Assembly: GCA_016859345.1 (NCBI GenBank)
Contig: CM029126.1
Coordinates: 2,908,501 to 2,972,500, forward strand
Length of the DNA stretch: 64,000 nt
Direction: 5' to 3'
Source: Istiophorus platypterus
Taxonomy: Eukaryota; Chordata; Actinopteri; Istiophoriformes; Istiophoridae
The stretch's first letter is position 1. Every line of letters starts with the position of its first letter. A program made the position numbers and the translations under genes. The notes beneath the pieces were generated by a model that was not told the origin of the DNA, searched no databases, and worked only from the letters and a program-made list of their open reading frames with translations. Positions 42,571-54,527 of the stretch are shown piece by piece.

Positions 42571-43216
42571 AAAAAAATTATATATATACACATACACACA
42601 CACACACACACAAAATATACATATATAGGTATGATCAGCAAACTATCGCTGGACAAGAAGGGGGACGACATGAGGTTCATCGGCGAGGTGGCCGAGAGCC
42701 TCTTCTCGGACGGCCACACGAACTGGGGCCGCATCGTCAGCCTCATGGCCTTCGCGGCCGTCGTGTGCCAGCACCTGAAGGAGATGGGCCGGGAGAACTG
42801 CGTGGAGGAGGTCGGGCAGGAGGTCTCCTCCTACCTGCTGTCGGACCGGAGGGACTGGCTGGTGAAGAACAACTCCTGGGTGAGTAGGCGAGGGCGAGGG
42901 GGGTAGTTGGTGGCTGAGCGGAAGGGTGAAGCGAAGTTTTTCTTTTTTTACTGGTTGCATAACTGTTCTAGTTGAGCAACAAAGCCTGTGTGTCCTCCGG
43001 ATAGGCCTCCGCCACTTCCACCCGCCCCTTTGCACATTCCCTGCGATGTTTTGGTTTTTTGAATTTATTTTTAAACATATTTTTGTTGTTTGTTTACAGG
43101 ACGGCTTCGTAGAGTTCTTCAGAGTAACAGACACGGAGTCGACGGCAAGGAACACGCTCATGGCCTTAGCTGGATTCGCGGGTGTCTGGGCGACGATCTC
43201 CCTGTTGATCAGGTGA
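41898..43216 (+). CDS. mcl1: Mcl1, anti-apoptotic BCL2-family protein (3 coding exons)
   Basis: MCL1 sits in the outer mitochondrial membrane and blocks BAK/BAX by binding BH3 helices; it is short-lived. Exons are 41898-42366, 42629-42879 and 43100-43216 with GT-AG junctions, giving 278 residues (human 350, which has a longer N-terminus). Features in order: PEST-like region about 73-100, with GSLPCTP (82-88) aligning Ser83 and Thr87 to human Ser159 and Thr163, the GSK3/JNK degron sites; BH3-like helix 135-156 (LETLKRV); BH1 with NWGR at 188-191; BH2 with DWLVKNNSWDGF (232-243); C-terminal membrane anchor about 256-278 ending LLIR. Exon boundaries match mammalian MCL1, whose exon 2 likewise encodes most of BH1/BH2. 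The first ATG has a weak context (T at -3); Met15 has G at -3 and could be an alternative start. Fish have mcl1 duplicates; which one this is cannot be decided here. Confidence 0.93.
42543..42627. repeat. (CT)n, TA and (CA)n microsatellites at the mcl1 intron 1 acceptor
   Basis: A (CT)n tract (42,543-42,571), an A-rich/TATATA linker and a CA run (about 42,591-42,612) occupy the last 85 nt of the 262-nt intron 1. The AG acceptor (42,627-42,628) is preceded directly by CATATAT rather than a pyrimidine tract. Confidence 0.9.
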
Positions 43217-44160
43217 ATTTGGACACTTTTTGAGATTTGCTCTCGAATGCTGGATTCCCTGTTTTTTGTTTTGGGGTTTTTTTGTTGTTTTTCCAAGAAG
43301 AAAAAAACAGCCTTGGGTTTGGACTTGGGACTATGGAGATTAACGCCTAATTTAAGAGTAAATCAAAAGCCAATCACCGAAGTGGCTGTTCTGACCTTGT
43401 TCCTTGGCTCCCTTCCACCCGCACCCACAGATAACAGTACTTTTTACTTTACTGTCTGCAAAGAAATGGGACTTGCCTACTACAGTCAACCTTCAAACAA
43501 TTAGGATCTATTTATGTACAAAAGAAATTTATTTTTCTAAATAAAAATGTAAAGCAGTTCTATACAGATTTGAATGGTTGTGGGAAGTCAGTTGATTGTT
43601 ATATTTCCCTTGATTTTTTTATTTTTTTTTTCTTTCTGATCATGTTTACTAGTTTGTGATTATATAACAATCCCCCCTGGCAGTGAAGGGTGTGTAAGGT
43701 TGTGTGCAAAGCAGGACGGGAGAGCTGCATTTTTCCATGTCATGAAACCCATTTCCATAAAGCCCCATTCATAACCCCCCCCCCTTTCCCTTTTTGGATT
43801 GGGTTTAAGGATGCCTCAGCCATTTAGGGTGAGGATTGGAGGGTGGGGGATTTGCATGAATGTAGGCTCACTTCCTTGTTATGAAAATGTCGGATATGAA
43901 CTCGGGAGACAAGAGCAACCTCATGCAGGACTTTTTTTTTTTTTTTTTTTCCCCGCATAGCAGGAAAAATTTGGGTCTGAAGAAATGTACAAGGACTGTG
44001 AGCTTGGGAAGACGTGAGCTTGTGCTGTCCAGACTGAATCAGAGCTGACAGTTTTGGGGGGAGGGGTTGGTAGTGTCCTTCAGAGATATTACAGGTAATG
44101 AATAATAGTACATACCCAGATGTAAGCTAAAAAGTGTAAATAAAAAAAAGACAAATATAA
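43217..44160 (+). other. mcl1: mcl1 3' UTR
   Basis: Sequence after the mcl1 stop is AT-rich with U-rich stretches and ATTTAT words (for example CTATTTATG at about 43,508 and AATTTATTTTT at about 43,526) suited to unstable mRNA. Polyadenylation hexamers AATAAA lie at 43,540-43,545 (proximal) and 44,139-44,144 (distal). No other gene is seen. Confidence 0.55.
43540..43545 (+). terminator. mcl1: Candidate proximal mcl1 polyadenylation signal
   Basis: AATAAA about 325 nt after the stop, followed by a GT-containing stretch (GGTTGTGGG near 43,576). A second hexamer at 44,139 could give a longer 3' UTR. Confidence 0.45.
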
Positions 44161-47156
44161 CTAACATGGTTTGACCTTTTTGATAATGTCTTTCTGTTGA
44201 GGGATTTTTTTTCCCTCATTCCAGCACAAGGTCGAGGTTTCATCCAAACTTAAAACCAGTTCTGTTGTGTTAGAAATGAGTCGCCTAGCACCAAACTTCA
44301 ACACCTCCGCACTTGTCGACCTTTTTTTTTTTTTTTTGTTTATTCACACCACAACCCAGATACGAGCACGGCTGGTGGCGTTTCCTAGAAATTTTGACGG
44401 GGCTTTTTTTTTTTTTTTTTTCACCAGTTGTAGAGGTGGCATATTTGATAGCTGCAAAAATAAAAGAAAAAAGTGCTGGTGCGCAAACGGTGGATTCCAC
44501 CTGCATCAGCCAGATTGTCAAACTGGGGTAAAAAACAGTTCACGACATCCTGAAAATTACATAACATCGTCTACTTCCTGAGCTGTGGCTTTTGTTTTGC
44601 TTTTTTTTGCTTTTTTTTTTTTATAGCTACATACAAACTTTCGACTTAATCATCTGTGATGCATTTGACCAGGTGTTTAGATGTCTAGAATGTTTCTATT
44701 TTGGGTTTGGTTTTTGGCTGGGTTTTTTGCTTTGTTTTTAATTCAGTCATTTCAGTTTCAGTCGGGGGGGGGTTCTCTCTCGTGGTAGGCGACGTTAGCT
44801 GCTGCCCTGGTTACCCCCCACTCGTGCTGTTTGGATGTTAATAACAGGCCCGCCGCCCAATGGGGAATAGAGGATGAGGCAATTTCGCTGAGCGGCTTTC
44901 AGGATACACCTGTGGATTTGATGGCATCTCTGGGCCCGAGCATGCAGAGCACAGAGCCTTTGGTCCATTCACCAGTCTATTGGTGCAATGCATTACTTAA
45001 ATTGTGTGTGTGTGCGTGCGTGTGCATAGATCATTTTGGGCGTACATGCTGTAAAATCTTGTATCTGATATGAATTCCATCCGTACAGAGGAGCCTTTCA
45101 GCTCTAAATTGTCTATCGGTGTTGATACATCAAGATAAGAGAATAGCAGCAGATGGAGGAGGTGGCGGTGATAACTGAAACCTACCTCCACACAGGCAAA
45201 CATTTTTTAGCTCAGAGTCAAACTACTGAAACTCAGGTAACCAGAAATGAGGACAGGCAGATAGCACATTGTCAATAGGAAAACCGTCATTGGCTAAAGT
45301 TGTTTTTTTTTTTTTTTTTCTTTTTCTTTTTCTTTTTTAAATAATTAAAAACAAACCTCTAAAGAGCCACAGATTTTTTTCCACAGGTTAATTTGTTTTA
45401 CCCTAAATCATAATGTGCATCAAACTGAAAATGAAACAGCTGCGGCACTTTTTTTTTCCTAATGTGTGTGTGTGTGGGGGGGGGGTTGTTTTTGTTTTTT
45501 ACCTTCTATGATTAGATGGGTCATTTATTTATTTTCTATATTTATTTTTTACAACAAAAGAAAAAACCTTGTTGAGGAGGAAGCTGCTGGAAACAGAAAC
45601 CTTTCAAGAAAATGGGTGAGAGGGTTCACATCTCAGCTGCTGGGTTGGCTTTTTTTTTTTTTTTTTAAAACAACTGGTTGAAGCAACTTGTCAAGTGCAG
45701 CTGTAAACTCCAGTTTGCAAAGGAAACCTCTCACATTCCTGTCGTGGGTTAGTTTTAAAGGAGTGGTTGTGAAACCATTGTCTGCACATTCTTAACATTC
45801 AAATACGAGCATTGATCATAATCTGCTTGAATCACACTATCGGGGCCGTCCGACCTGGAGGAGGAACCGGAACATTGTTCAGCACCTTGGACTTCAGACT
45901 CAGACTCAGCACATTTGTCGCTTTGCTTTGCTTTTTTTTTTCCTGCTTCTGCACAACTGTAAAACATTTAGATTCTAAAGAGGGAAGAAAAAAGAACAGC
46001 GGATCTCTGCAGACTCTTAGAGGATCTTGGCCTTTTTGGTGGCTCTGACATTTGAGAGAACTTTGCAAAACAGTTGATCTAAATTTGAAACTAATCTAAA
46101 GCCACATTTCATCACAGTTTATTGCTCAAGGTTTTTCTTCATAAAGTAACTTTCTACACGTCCTGCTGCAGTTTTTTTTTTTTTTTTTTTGCAGTTCGGT
46201 AATTTGAGCTCTGAGGAGCGTCCCCTTTTTTTTTTCTTTTTTTTTTCCCTCTCACGGCAGCGACGGCATTGGTCGCGAGCCTCTCCACTTCCCCGTAGCA
46301 ACAGACCGCCCCCCTCTGTTTTTAAAAAGGCAACAGTTTCTGGGAAGTCAGCTGACACACGGGTTTATCTTTAACATTAAGTTCTCGGCCCGAGCGTCGC
46401 CGATTAGAAGCCCCGACCCCCGAGATGCGGGCGGTGGGCCGGTTCTCGGCAGACGGAAGTCGCACTGTGGCCAAGAGTCATCAGTCGTTCCCACCAGAAG
46501 GTTCAGTGAAGTTCCTGCACCAAAAAAAGAAACGAAAAAGAAAAACCCTCAACAGAGAGGCCCGACCGAGCACTTGAACACATCACAGAAGCTGCCTCGC
46601 TGGCAGAAGAATTAGAGGCTTGCAGTTAGTGTTTGAGCTTGGCAGAGACTCTGTAATTAGGCCCCGGCCTCCGGCCTGCAGCCTGAGCTCCGCCATGGCG
46701 GTGTTGAGAAGCTGTCCGTGGGTCCTTGCAGGGCAACCTGATGCTGCCTGCTCAGCTCTGCACTCGGAGCGAAACAACCTCCCTCTTTTTCTTCTTTTCT
46801 TTTTTTAGTGCTACATTTTTTCCATGTTTGGTGCTGAGCGCTCGCCAGTGTGGTGCTTTTGCACTACATCCCCCACAAACCCCCGTCACAGTGTGACCTA
46901 TACTGCCAGTTGTTTTTAATCCCTTTCCTGATTCTGTCCTCAGGTGTGTTTTGGGGGTTTTTTGTTTTTTTTGTTTTTTTTTTTTTTTTTTTTTTTTTTT
47001 CTCCACATCAACTGCTGCCAACGCCTCAATTCTTATTTCAGTTTAAAAAAAAAATAATTTCTGCGATCAGAAACATAAAACTACCAACTCTTGTGAACAA
47101 GAAGCTTGTTGCTAGGAGACACCTTTCCTTAAAACTTGATGCAAATTGCAAAAAAA

Positions 47157-47159
<3 letters not shown>

Positions 47160-47203
<44 letters not shown>

Positions 47204-47207
47204 ATTT
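47160..47207. repeat. (GT)n then (GTAT)n microsatellite
   Basis: About 13 GT units followed by five GTAT units. Confidence 0.9.
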
Positions 47208-47618
47208 GTAAATACGTGTGAACCAATGTGAACACTGGGTTCCATGTGGTGTTTGTCATTATAGATTAAACGCAAATCTTCCACTCGTTCCCACGATTAT
47301 CTATAAATGGACGTCAACACATCCTCCAGTTTAATCTCGTCTGAATGTAAAGCAGACGCGTTCCGTCGCTGTCGCTGGTCCAGGAAATGTCCTTTTAAAG
47401 GCTTTAGTCGACAGCCGGCGCTCAAGGAGCTTCAACCCCCGAAACATGTGATCCGCGGGGGTGAGGGCCGTGAACGCGCATCCAAGACTGACACAAAAAC
47501 TGAAACTGCCACTAACAGGGGTTATCCATTCAGGGACTTTATGAAAAAAAATAAGGGTGGTTGGGAGTTGTAGGTTTTGCAAATGATTTGATCTTTGGTC
47601 AATAAACCAAGCAAACCT

Positions 47619-47657
47619 GCGTTTTATGGCGATCCCTGCGTTTTATGGCGATCCCTG
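47619..47657. repeat. 19-bp tandem duplication
   Basis: GCGTTTTATGGCGATCCCT occurs twice in perfect tandem with a 19-bp period. Confidence 0.95.
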
Positions 47658-50146
47658 TTAAAAACTAAAAAAAACCTTTTAGTTTCAGAACTTCTTCAAA
47701 AGGAACTTTGCCCAATTTTTTTTGTCATCATCCAAATATTTATTTATTTTTATTTTTTTTGCTGGAAACTACAAAAACTACTCTTCCTCGTGTCCGAAGC
47801 CTTGGGATAAATGCCAGATTCATACAAATGGCTGCCCACAGAGTAGCGCACATTTTCAGGAGCTCCCATGAGCTGGATGCTGTCGAATGACGCCATGCAT
47901 TGTTAGGAGATGCAAAGGGAGGCGGGGGTAAAAGGCTTTGAAAGGAAGTGTAAGAATAGTCCTAGTCAAAAGGTCAAAGGGCTGGGATTCGGTCCCAGCT
48001 CTGGACGGGGGAAGTCCTGGGCTTGTTTTAGTCTGATTTTAAGGCACTTTACAGATCGTTTTATCCTTTTTATGATAATATTTCACTCATGCACCCTTCT
48101 TTGCACTCCCCCCACAGGCCCTGTCCCCGATGCTATAAAAAGGTCGGCCAAGTCAGGAGGTCCCGTGAGCGTCCTGTGTCATAAGCAGATTACAACAGTC
48201 TATTTACTGACGTGCAGGTCAGGGCTTCAGCCCAGAGCCAAGATCCTCCCTCTGCTCTTTCACCCAGTAATTTTCTTGAGTCGATTTGTTATTTGTGGAT
48301 TTATTATCGTAGTGGTGATGTGGCACACACTTGCGCAACGCCACCACCTTCTAGGATTTCATTCAACCAAACGATTATTGCCATTATTGGTTAATCCACA
48401 GATCTCTTAATTATTCGATCTCGAAAATATCAGGAAACGGTGAGGATGCGCATCTGTTTCTTGAAAATCCAGAGAGACCTGACCCACGTTAACTCTCAGG
48501 TTTACAGGGGACGTGTGATGTGAAAGCATATTTAACAATATTGCTACGCACATTTTTGTCGTGTTACCGTCCCCCACCCCGTCCAGCCACGGCCCCCCCC
48601 GACCCGCACTTGACCCGGGGGTCGGGCCCCACCCGAGTTTTGTTTTTTACTCATGAGTAAAAGGGAGGCGGGGCCAGTGTTCTCTGCCTGGGAGGGAACG
48701 CAATGTTCCCAACGCGGTTCCCAGCCATTTCCCGACAGGAAGGAAGTAACAGTCTATTCTTAGAAAAAAATGAAATAAAATAAACTCCCAGCCACAGCAG
48801 TGGACACATGACGCTCCTCAACTAGAACCGGCTCATTCTAACTGCTTTCCTCCCTTGTTCTTCTTCTTTTACTCTTCCTCATGCTTATTATTCCAGCTCA
48901 CAGGGAATCAATACTTCACCGACACCGATGTGTTCGTTTCTTGTAGTTTCCTTGAACAACACTCTCTGGGAATATGCACCTTGTGAGCCCAATGTAAACC
49001 TTGAATAATAAAGCTCTCTAAACTAGATTCTGACACGGAGGCACAAACATGATGCAGGACCTGCTTTAGCTGATGTTTCAATGGTGCAAAGGTAAAACCC
49101 AAGCTTCTCTTGTTTGAAACCAGACTTGTACCATTAAATGTGTATTTCAAAGGTGCAAATTTGTGTCTTTGCAAAGGAGAAACGACTCCAACTAAAATAA
49201 CCTAAAGAAGATGACACTGAATGAACCTGGGGCTTTAGGGGCCCTTTGGGGTTTGATGCTCCTGGAACCCAACCCAAAGACAGAAACGTATGAAAAGCCG
49301 AGCTTTTACCTGGGTCTGGACGGAACCTGGTTCCCGATCGGCTGTGTGTAATCCCAGGTTTTACACTGACCTGAGTAGACGGGGTCTGATCTCCCTCTTT
49401 GAACAGATTTCTCCCGATAACGACTTACTTATTTACTTATTTATACATTGACACGTAGCGACCGACTTTAAAGCGTGAAGGGAACATGAAGCCGTGCCCC
49501 CCCCACCACCACCTCAACGGGACTATGCGCCTGGTGTCGACACACTTCCCCCACCAGCTGTATAGCACCGAAACTGGGTGACAAACATGTGAGAAGTAGG
49601 TCACCCGCTTCCTCTATAACCACTGAACCTGCATGAACTCTGGTGGTAGATGATCCTCCTATGCAGTGTTTGCCGATGCAGTGTCTCCTAGCGGCGGGGG
49701 AGGGGGGCATCTCTGTCTGTTGACTTTGCAGCATTTTTTTTGGGGGGGGGGGCTGTGATGTGCCCAGGCTTGTCTGAGTTGTTCCTGCAAGGTGTGACGC
49801 TGTTATGTCTGGATAAACCACTCAGGTGAGCGGGGGGGGTCAGATGGTCGGTGTCAATGATAGCTCTTGTTTGGGGAAACGGCCTGTTTGCCGAGGATTT
49901 GATGGGATTTTGTCGGCGTGTGTCGGCGGCCACACAATGATCTGTAGAGCTCGGCGGTGCAAAGGCCATTAACCCCCCCACCCCCCCCCGAGCTGTATGA
50001 GAGTCATTGTTTGCTGATAGTCATCCTCCTTATATACTCATCCGCAGACGCCTGGCATGTGGCCGTGCGTAATTCATATGACCGATTTTTTTTTTTCGCT
50101 TCGCAACAGCAAACGCAGAGTCACACATCTGTAGGATCACATGCCC

Positions 50147-50184
50147 CCCCCCCCCCCACACACACACACACACACACACACACC
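50147..50184. repeat. Poly-C then (CA)n microsatellite
   Basis: A run of about ten C residues is followed by about 13 CA units and a short C run. Confidence 0.9.
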
Positions 50185-51720
50185 CCCGAATAACACAAGC
50201 GTGACCAAATCCCAGTGTCAGCTGGAGGATGACTCGAAGTTCAAGAGATGACCTCATCCTTCACCCGAAGCTGGAATCAGCACTTTGTCAGCAAAAAAAA
50301 AAATGCGAACACAGACCCTTGGGAGATGAACCTTTTTGGGGGGGGGCGAAATATACAACTCAAGCAAAAGTCTGCAAATTTTAGGGGGCCAGGCGTTTGG
50401 AAAAAAAAAAAATCACAGCTGTGAGGAGGACGAGGCCCAATGATCTCTGGTATTTGGCTGAAGGGGACTGAGCCTGTTCTGGTCTCGGGAATCAACTGTT
50501 TAAAAGTTAAAAGGAGACAAAGGCTGCGTTCGGTCAGACTTGAGCCCCGTGTTAATAAAAAGAAACAGAACAAAATGACCCCCCCCCCCAAGGTAAAGGT
50601 CCTGGTTTAAGAAGAAAAAAAAACAGACCAAAACAAAGAAACACGTGGTCGTCAACCAAAAGAGCTGAGCCCGGTTCAACTTATGACATCATTGGGCAAG
50701 ACACGGCGGTGGCTGATGGCGCACGCACCTGGCGGTTTACCCTGAGGTGCAGGTGCTTCGCATCATCGTAAAAAATCGCCATAGAAAAAAAGACTTTTCA
50801 AAACCCGGTTTCTGAGTCTCTCCTGTGCAGCGTTCTGGCCGCCGGTAAACCAGGGGTCTGTCCCCGAGACTGCAACGGGCCGAAGCGATTCCGGTTCTGG
50901 TCCAGGAAGAGGTCGGCTCTGTACTTAGCCTCGTCCACGGAGCAACGGCCGGCTCATGGTCGTCCGGGGGGGATGACACAACCATCACTGGAACAAATCT
51001 TAGATGTGATTGGACAAGGCTGGCGTACGCGTCCAATTTCCACAGTTCCCAAGTAGCTGATGTTCCATAAGGCACCATTCGGTCCGGACGTTAAGAGCAA
51101 ACAGGAAAGGTCAGAGGCGAACAGGCGCTGGAGAGTTTGTCGCAAAGCCCAGAGAACCAAGAGGCGATGCCATGTTCTCTCCATCCAGTCGTCTGACAAC
51201 CATTTAGGCTTGTTTCCTGCTGTGAGAGGCAGGGGAACCAAAACGTCAATGAAACGAATGACGCAAAATACCAGAAAAAGAAACTTTTAAACTAAAATGA
51301 AACTTATAATCGTTTATAACAAGACTAAAAATACATATGCACTTTCAGTTATTTTCAATTTTTCTTTACTGGGCTTTAACGAAACCGTTCGACCAGTTTG
51401 TTTGTTGCGAAGCTGACATTTTAACTGATGATTCGGAGGGTTTTGTAATACGAAGCGGGAAGTTTCAAAAGGATCTGCATTGCAACAGGGGGGGGCTTCT
51501 TAGAATCTTGACATAAACCTCAACCAAATGAGGAAGAGGATCAATATCTATCGAGTTTCAAACTGAGAATGAACCGTTTAGCCTTTCTCTGACCTCATGA
51601 AATGTTTGTCAGCTGTTTCACTTGTCACACTTTGTCACAGATTAACCTGCCCCCCCCCGGCCACGGTCACATGGAGGCCTTGACTGGACTCTCTCTCCCT
51701 GGGCCACACTTGTTTTGACA

Positions 51721-51761
51721 CCCTCCCCATCCCCCATCCCCCATCCCCCATCCCCCTCCCC
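51721..51761. repeat. (CCCCCAT)n C-rich tandem
   Basis: Four to five CCCCCAT-type units. The minus strand has more than four GGGG blocks at short spacing, a potential G-quadruplex. Confidence 0.9.
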
Positions 51762-53696
51762 ACTTTAGCAAAAGTAAAATAAATGTAGATGTTTCCTGTT
51801 CTGGTGATTCCAATAAAGCAGCTGTCATCGCACACACACACACACAGGGAAATAAAATAAGATAAAAACAGGCAAGGCGGTGAAAACGGAAAATGATTTT
51901 CACACCAACGGTTTGTTTTTGTTTGATCAGAACCAGGGTTGAAAGTTGACTGTGTTCCACTGGTTTACATTGGTGATGGTTTTTGTTTTTTGTTTTTTTA
52001 TATAGATACGTTCACACTTACTAACCACAAGGAAACAGATCTGGGTAAAAGAGAGTTCCAGCGGTCGGCTACGAGAGTTGGGATTTTTTGTTTGGGTTTT
52101 TTTATGGTGGTGTCTTTTGGGATGTGATTGGCCCGGGGTGATGATGATAAAAGGTTTAGTCTCTGCCGCGACGGGTAGATATTCAATAACCGTATGAAAA
52201 CTCTGAGACTTTACACATCAAAACCCACTGAGCTTACTTGGGTTTGAGTCTAGTAAAAAAACCCGACTCCGCCAACTACTTGACCGTGACTCTCGGCTTC
52301 CTTTTATTTTTCTTCGAGGACCAAAGTTGCCATGGAGGAACCGGAGACGTCGTCCGTTTCATGCCGATCTTCCACAGATCGTCCGCGGCGTTGACGCCTC
52401 AGTTGGAGGTTCGCGTGCTCGCTGGCGGTGGTTCAGATGCCCCCCCAGCCGGGGCACAGATGGCCTGGCGAGCTCGCCTCCTTCTCAACTCCAACGCACC
52501 CAGATTTTTTTCATTTGCAGACTCGTGGTCTCCGGCCCCAACTGATGCTGACTCAGGGACATCGCTTGAGGGTAATTATCAGACCTCACCCCCCCCCCCC
52601 CAAGCACCCCTCCCCCCCCCCTTTCTGAAACCACAACAGCCGTTTTTCCCCCGCTGTACTTAGTCATGCACTCTGAGACCTGCAAACACACTTTGATGCT
52701 TTAAATTGGTGCAGCTTCCCTCTAATGTTATTGTGCGTAACCAGAGTTTCGGTGAAAGGGTCTGAGGACTAATGTACCGTAGGGAGCTTGTTTATTGGAC
52801 TGAGGTTAACTTAAACCCCCCCTTTTTTTTTTTACCCGACATCGATGCCTTTCAACGCCGCGGTTTTCGTGAGAGTTGGTTTTCGTGAGGCACACGAGAC
52901 CTTACGGCGTCTCGGCTCGGGGGGACGGCGTCCTCACCCACAACCTGCTACCAGGTAAACCACAGCCTCAGATACTGAAACCAGCGGACACAGCCCAGCA
53001 TCAGGGTCCCGGGCGCCCCCCCGGCCGCCGATGCCGGAGAGCACACCTACGCTCCTGTGAAAAAGAGCGGGAGAAAAAACCGACGACGATAATTAGGGGC
53101 TTTTCTAAAGGCTCTGCTATTGTTTTGTCTCTCGAGGTCTCTGTGTGAATTTGGGTCAGGGCTGAAGCCTTTCATCCTCCCCCACGGATGACGAGTGGAG
53201 GGATTATGCCGGAGACAAAATAAGAGCTCGGCTGACAACCGAGGACACAATGAGGCCCAGCGGCGTCGGCCCGGCAGCATCGGCCCGGCGGCTTCACCTC
53301 ACCGGCGTTTAGTTTGTGTTTTGTTGTGGCGAAGCGCTGATCCCTGCATCGCCGCTCCGTCGTTTTTTTTCCGAGTGTGGCCAGAACGTGTCGCCGTTCG
53401 GAGAGACGGCCCCCGTCATGTTCGGACGGCGGGAAGGTGCGAGCGGACCAACTTTTCTCTCCTCCCCACTGCCGGTAGGCTAATTCGCCTATCCAGGGCA
53501 TTGACTGTGGATTAATCCGCCGCTGCAAATAGTCCCTGAAGACAAGAAAAAAAAAAGCAGGGTTTACTCCTGTTTGGGTGCTGAGATGTTTCAGTACATC
53601 ACTGAGCCTTTCATATAATAAAAACCGCACATTTATCACCTATTAGTTTTTATTTTATTTTTTTAAAGATTCACACTTTGAGAAGGAACCAATGAC

Positions 53697-53822
53697 TTTG
53701 GGGCTGAGGTGGGGAAACCAGGAATTATTCAGGGAATGGACCGATGCCTGTTTGTATTACAGTCAGATTCATTGACAACGGGATGAATAAGGAAAAGCAG
53801 CAGCCCTTTTACCCCCCCCCCC
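53697..53822 (+). repeat. Direct repeat copy 1 (about 125 bp)
   Basis: Begins TTTGGGGCTGAGGTGGGG and ends AAGCAGCAGCCCTTTTA plus a C run. An almost identical copy begins 701 bp downstream at 54,398. Only one substitution (GGAATTATTC against GGAAGTATTC) and a small length difference before the C run were seen. Confidence 0.95.
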
Positions 53823-54170
53823 ACATGCTCCCTTATCTAAAAACCTAAGGGCAAATGTTAAGGCCTTGAGTAATTACGAGTGTGGGAGTAGTTGTTGAAA
53901 TTATCAGCACTTTATCAGCGGAGCAATCGCGTGAGCGCTGAAGGAACGCAGCATCCGTTTTGACAATACAAACAACGGTTGGTCACCCGAAGGACATTTT
54001 AAGAGTTAATGATTGATTAAAAAGAACAAAAACAAAAACAAGCTGTTGTTTTTGCTCGTTCTTGATCACTGGGGACCATTGATCCCCCGTGAGCTGATTT
54101 TACTAGGCAAACAAAAAGAACTTGGCCTTGGGTGCATTCCCATTTGCATCTTCTTATTTTATTTTGAACT

Positions 54171-54196
54171 TTTTATTATTATTATTATTATTATTT
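54171..54196. repeat. (ATT)n microsatellite
   Basis: About eight ATT units. Confidence 0.85.
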
Positions 54197-54397
54197 TTAA
54201 CGTGTTAGGCGGAGCTGAAACCGCCGGCCCGTGTTGGACACGGGATCCTGTGACCGCGTGGGTGGCGGGATTATCGGGTTAATGAGATCAGTATCAGCTA
54301 AGTAGATTATTGACATTCTTCTGAGATCAGTGAATGTCTGTTATTATATGATGTTTTTCTTTGCTTATCTTTTTTTTTTTTTTTTTTACTGATCCCC

Positions 54398-54527
54398 TTT
54401 GGGGCTGAGGTGGGGAAACCAGGAAGTATTCAGGGAATGGACCGATGCCTGTTTGTATTACAGTCAGATTCATTGACAACGGGATGAATAAGGAAAAGCA
54501 GCAGCCCTATTTACCCCCCCCCCCCCC
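54398..54527 (+). repeat. Direct repeat copy 2 (about 125 bp)
   Basis: Same sequence as the copy at 53,697, also ending in a C run. The flanks differ on both sides (preceded here by a poly-T and ACTGATCCCC), which fits a dispersed element or a local duplication rather than a continuous tandem. Confidence 0.95.

Larger units (their letters stand above)
44161..53690. other. Intergenic sequence downstream of mcl1, no gene seen
   Basis: No exon, RNA gene or intact transposon could be supported on either strand over about 9.5 kb. The DNA is rich in poly-T/poly-A tracts of 15-30 nt (for example 44,322-44,337, 45,302-45,319, 46,170-46,190, 46,973-47,000), poly-C/G tracts and short microsatellites. 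Open frames near 50,737-51,241 (minus) and 52,238-52,663 (plus) have no recognisable domains. The GC-richer stretch 52,320-53,520 could be a weak CpG island. Confidence 0.6.

Noticed and set aside
50737..51241. Two minus-strand frames of about 95-113 codons, considered as a retroelement fragment
   Set aside because: No reverse transcriptase, integrase or gag motif is visible and there are no flanking repeats.
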